Source of the DNA: an uncultured Marvinbryantia sp.
GTDB lineage: Bacteria > Bacillota > Clostridia > Lachnospirales > Lachnospiraceae
DNA: 8,404 nt
NCBI GenBank assembly: GCA_934373455.1
Contig: CAKRON010000106.1
Span: 1 to 8,404, forward strand
Direction: 5' to 3'
Every line of letters begins with the position of its first letter. The stretch's first letter is position 1. The notes beneath the pieces are model-generated. The model was not told where the DNA came from and ran no database searches. It saw only the letters and a program-made list of their open reading frames with translations. Position numbers and translations under genes: made by a program. Of the stretch, positions 6,277 to 8,404 are shown piece after piece.

Positions 6277-8404
6277 CTATTTGGCTTTTTTCAGATTTTT
6301 CTGTGCGGTGCTGAGCATCAGTTTAATTCGGTTAAGCTGATTTACCTCACTGGCACCTGGGTCATAATCAATTGCTACGATGTTTGCAAGAGGGTATTGT
6401 CTGCGAATTTCTTTAATGACCCCCTTACCAACTACATGGTTTGGAAGACAGCCAAATGGCTGTATGCAGACAATGTTATTGACGTCTTCATGGATCAGTT
6501 CCATCATTTCACCGGTCAGGAACCAGCCTTCACCGGTCTGGTTGCCAAGAGAAACGATTGGCTGAGCATAGTTAGCTAATTCCCGGATATCTGCAGGCGT
6601 AGAAAAATGTTTGCTTTTTGCAAATTCTTTTCTGGAGGTACTGCGGATGAATTCCAGCAGTTTGATTCCAGAATTGCAAAGGAAAGCTGTTCGTTTACTC
6701 ATACCAAGTTCTTTTGCTTTGAAGTTCGAATTATAAAAGCAATAGAACAGGAAGTCTAAAAGATCCGGAACAACGGCTTCAGCACCTTCTGATTCCAGAA
6801 GCTCTACCAGATAATTATTTGCTGCAGGCATAAATTTTACCAGAATTTCTCCTACAATACCAACACGTGGCTTTTGAATATCCAGGATAGGAAGCTGATC
6901 AAAATCCGCAATAATATCTCGGCAAAGTTTTGTGAATCCAAAATAAGTTGGATTTTTCAGAGTAAGAAACTCGATACATTTCTGTTTCCATTTTTCATGC
7001 ATGGCATTAGCAGATCCAGGTGTCGCTTCATAAGGGCGCATGCGATAGAGACAGCGCATAAAGATATCACCGAATACGATGCCGTACATTCCTTTGGTCA
7101 GAAGCGGAAGCGTAATCTGGAAACCAGGCTGTTTTTCCAATCCGCTGACATTCAGAGAAATTACAGGAATTTCAGGATGGCCGGCTTTTTCTAAAGCACG
7201 TCTTATAAAACCGACATAGTTGGTAGCACGGCATCCTCCACCTGTCTGCGTCATGATGATAGCAGTTTTGGAGAGATCGTATTTGCCGGATAAGACAGCA
7301 TCCATAATCTGACCAACCACCATCAGAGATGGATAGCAGGCATCATTATTTACATATTTTAATCCAACGTCCACGGCTTCCCGACCATCGTTATGTAACA
7401 ATTCCATGTTATATCCACAAGTTTTAAAAGCAGGAACCAGCAGGTCAAAATGAATCGGTGACATCTGAGGACAAAGGATTGTGTAGTCTTTTTTCATTTC
7501 AGGTGTAAATACAGCTTTTTCGATACTGGATGGAACAATTGTGCGTTGCTCATGCTGTTCTTTTTTCGCACGGATTGCAGCAATAAGTGAACGGACACGA
7601 ATTCTGGCAGCTCCCAGATTATTTACTTCATCAATTTTCAGGCAGGTATAGATCTTGCCTGATCCTGACAGAATGTCGTTGACCTGATCTGTAGTCACGG
7701 CATCCAATCCACAGCCGAAAGAATTTAACTGAATCAGATCCAGAAAATCAACTGTTTTAACATAATTGGCAGCGGCATAAAGACGGCTGTGATACATCCA
7801 CTGGTCGCTGACAATCAGCGGTCGTTCCGGCTGGTGCAGATGAGAAACAGAGTCTTCTGTCAGAACGGCAATACCATAGGAAGTAATCAATTCCGGAATT
7901 CCATGATTGATTTCACTGTCAATATGATAAGGTCGACCTGCAAGAACAATACCATGCTTACAATGTTCTTTTATCCATGCAATGGTTTCTTCCCCTTTTT
8001 TATACATGGCTTCACGAGTTTTTGTCAGTTCATCCCATCCGATTTTAGCTGCTTCTTTAATTTCTGAAGCGGAAATTTCAGGAAAAGCCTTAATCAGCTG
8101 AGAAGTTACCGTATCCAGACTGGTAAATGCCATAAATGGATTGCGGAAATCTATGTGTTCACTGCGAAGTTCCTCTACGTTATTTTTGATATTTTCGGAA
8201 TAAGATGTTACAATCGGGCAATTGTAGTGATTGTTGGAATCCGGAAATTCATTGCGTTCGTAAGGTATGGCAGGATAGAAAATAAAATGAATACCCTGCT
8301 GAATTAACCATTCAATATGTCCATGTGCCAGTTTGGCCGGATAACATTCTGATTCGCTTGGTATGGATTCAATACCCAGTTCATATATTTTTCTGGTAGA
8401 AGCC
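6277..8404 (-). CDS. 2-hydroxyacyl-CoA dehydratase activase-type protein, C-terminal part (partial)
   Basis: The reading frame is open from the window edge to a TAG at 6277-6279 and gives 708 residues, so the gene start lies outside the window. It matches the C-terminal half of the very long (about 1400-residue) clostridial proteins annotated as acyl-CoA dehydratase activase-related or DUF2229 proteins. These join BadF/BcrAD-type ATPase domains to dehydratase-like domains. Counting from the window edge, conserved cysteine motifs are ECYPAK (Cys20), NSFGCG (231), NDACYPS (356), TGGGCRATNY (391) and QPFGCLPNH (652), plus GRPYHIDSEINHG (156-168). These Cys residues are candidate iron-sulfur ligands. 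The ATP-binding activase domains would lie in the missing N-terminal part. The exact substrate is unknown for this family. The internal ATG at 8133 is not a credible start, because conserved-looking sequence such as FYPAIPYERNE continues upstream of it. Confidence 0.88.
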   Translation of the reverse strand, partial: ASTRKIYELGIESIPSESECYPAKLAHGHIEWLIQQGIHFIFYPAIPYERNEFPDSNNHYNCPIVTSYSENIKNNVEELRSEHIDFRNPFMAFTSLDTVTSQLIKAFPEISASEIKEAAKIGWDELTKTREAMYKKGEETIAWIKEHCKHGIVLAGRPYHIDSEINHGIPELITSYGIAVLTEDSVSHLHQPERPLIVSDQWMYHSRLYAAANYVKTVDFLDLIQLNSFGCGLDAVTTDQVNDILSGSGKIYTCLKIDEVNNLGAARIRVRSLIAAIRAKKEQHEQRTIVPSSIEKAVFTPEMKKDYTILCPQMSPIHFDLLVPAFKTCGYNMELLHNDGREAVDVGLKYVNNDACYPSLMVVGQIMDAVLSGKYDLSKTAIIMTQTGGGCRATNYVGFIRRALEKAGHPEIPVISLNVSGLEKQPGFQITLPLLTKGMYGIVFGDIFMRCLYRMRPYEATPGSANAMHEKWKQKCIEFLTLKNPTYFGFTKLCRDIIADFDQLPILDIQKPRVGIVGEILVKFMPAANNYLVELLESEGAEAVVPDLLDFLFYCFYNSNFKAKELGMSKRTAFLCNSGIKLLEFIRSTSRKEFAKSKHFSTPADIRELANYAQPIVSLGNQTGEGWFLTGEMMELIHEDVNNIVCIQPFGCLPNHVVGKGVIKEIRRQYPLANIVAIDYDPGASEVNQLNRIKLMLSTAQKNLKKAK

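Noticed and set aside
6271..6579. Plus-strand open frames inside the activase-type gene (6271-6579, 6874-7194, 7789-8067)
   Set aside because: They are antisense to a clearly conserved gene and have no recognisable protein features.
8131..8133. ATG on the minus strand as the start of the activase-type protein
   Set aside because: The frame stays open to the window edge, and the upstream residues look like conserved family sequence with no ribosome binding site at this ATG.

Overview
The window reads as low-GC Gram-positive (Firmicutes) chromosome, most likely a gut Clostridia/Lachnospiraceae species. The grounds are AT-rich sequence, strong GGAGG-type ribosome binding sites, Tn916-type integrase and excisionase genes, and a very long 2-hydroxyacyl-CoA dehydratase activase-type protein. 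The family-level placement is inferred from gene content, not from any database match.

Bases 1 to about 1430 are accessory DNA. They hold an unrecognised small membrane protein (35-415), a Tn916-type excisionase (586-768) and a Tn916-type tyrosine integrase (886-1425) that stops before its catalytic domain. This looks like the decayed end of an integrative conjugative element. Two strong hairpins (468-501 and 833-866) lie in the gaps of the recombination module.

Bases 1521 to 6217 hold five tightly spaced plus-strand genes (gaps of 1, 10, 13 and 20 bases) that probably form one transcript. hisH and hisF encode the two subunits of imidazole glycerol phosphate synthase. ung encodes a uracil-DNA glycosylase that appears to lack about 14 conserved residues right after its active-site HPSPLSA motif. 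The last two genes encode a membrane motor pair: a four-helix MotA/TolQ/ExbB-type stator with a long helical cytoplasmic tail, and a MotB-like partner with one membrane helix carrying an Asp, a strict leucine-heptad stalk and an OmpA-type peptidoglycan-binding domain. The pair resembles ZorA/ZorB of the Zorya anti-phage systems, but no ZorC, ZorD or ZorE effector is present in the window.

A perfect 13-bp hairpin (6228-6267) separates this operon from a convergent minus-strand gene. That gene (6277 to the window edge) is the C-terminal 708 residues of a large activase/dehydratase-family protein whose start lies outside the window. No tRNA, rRNA, CRISPR array or complete insertion sequence was seen, and no gene-free stretch exceeds about 170 bases.
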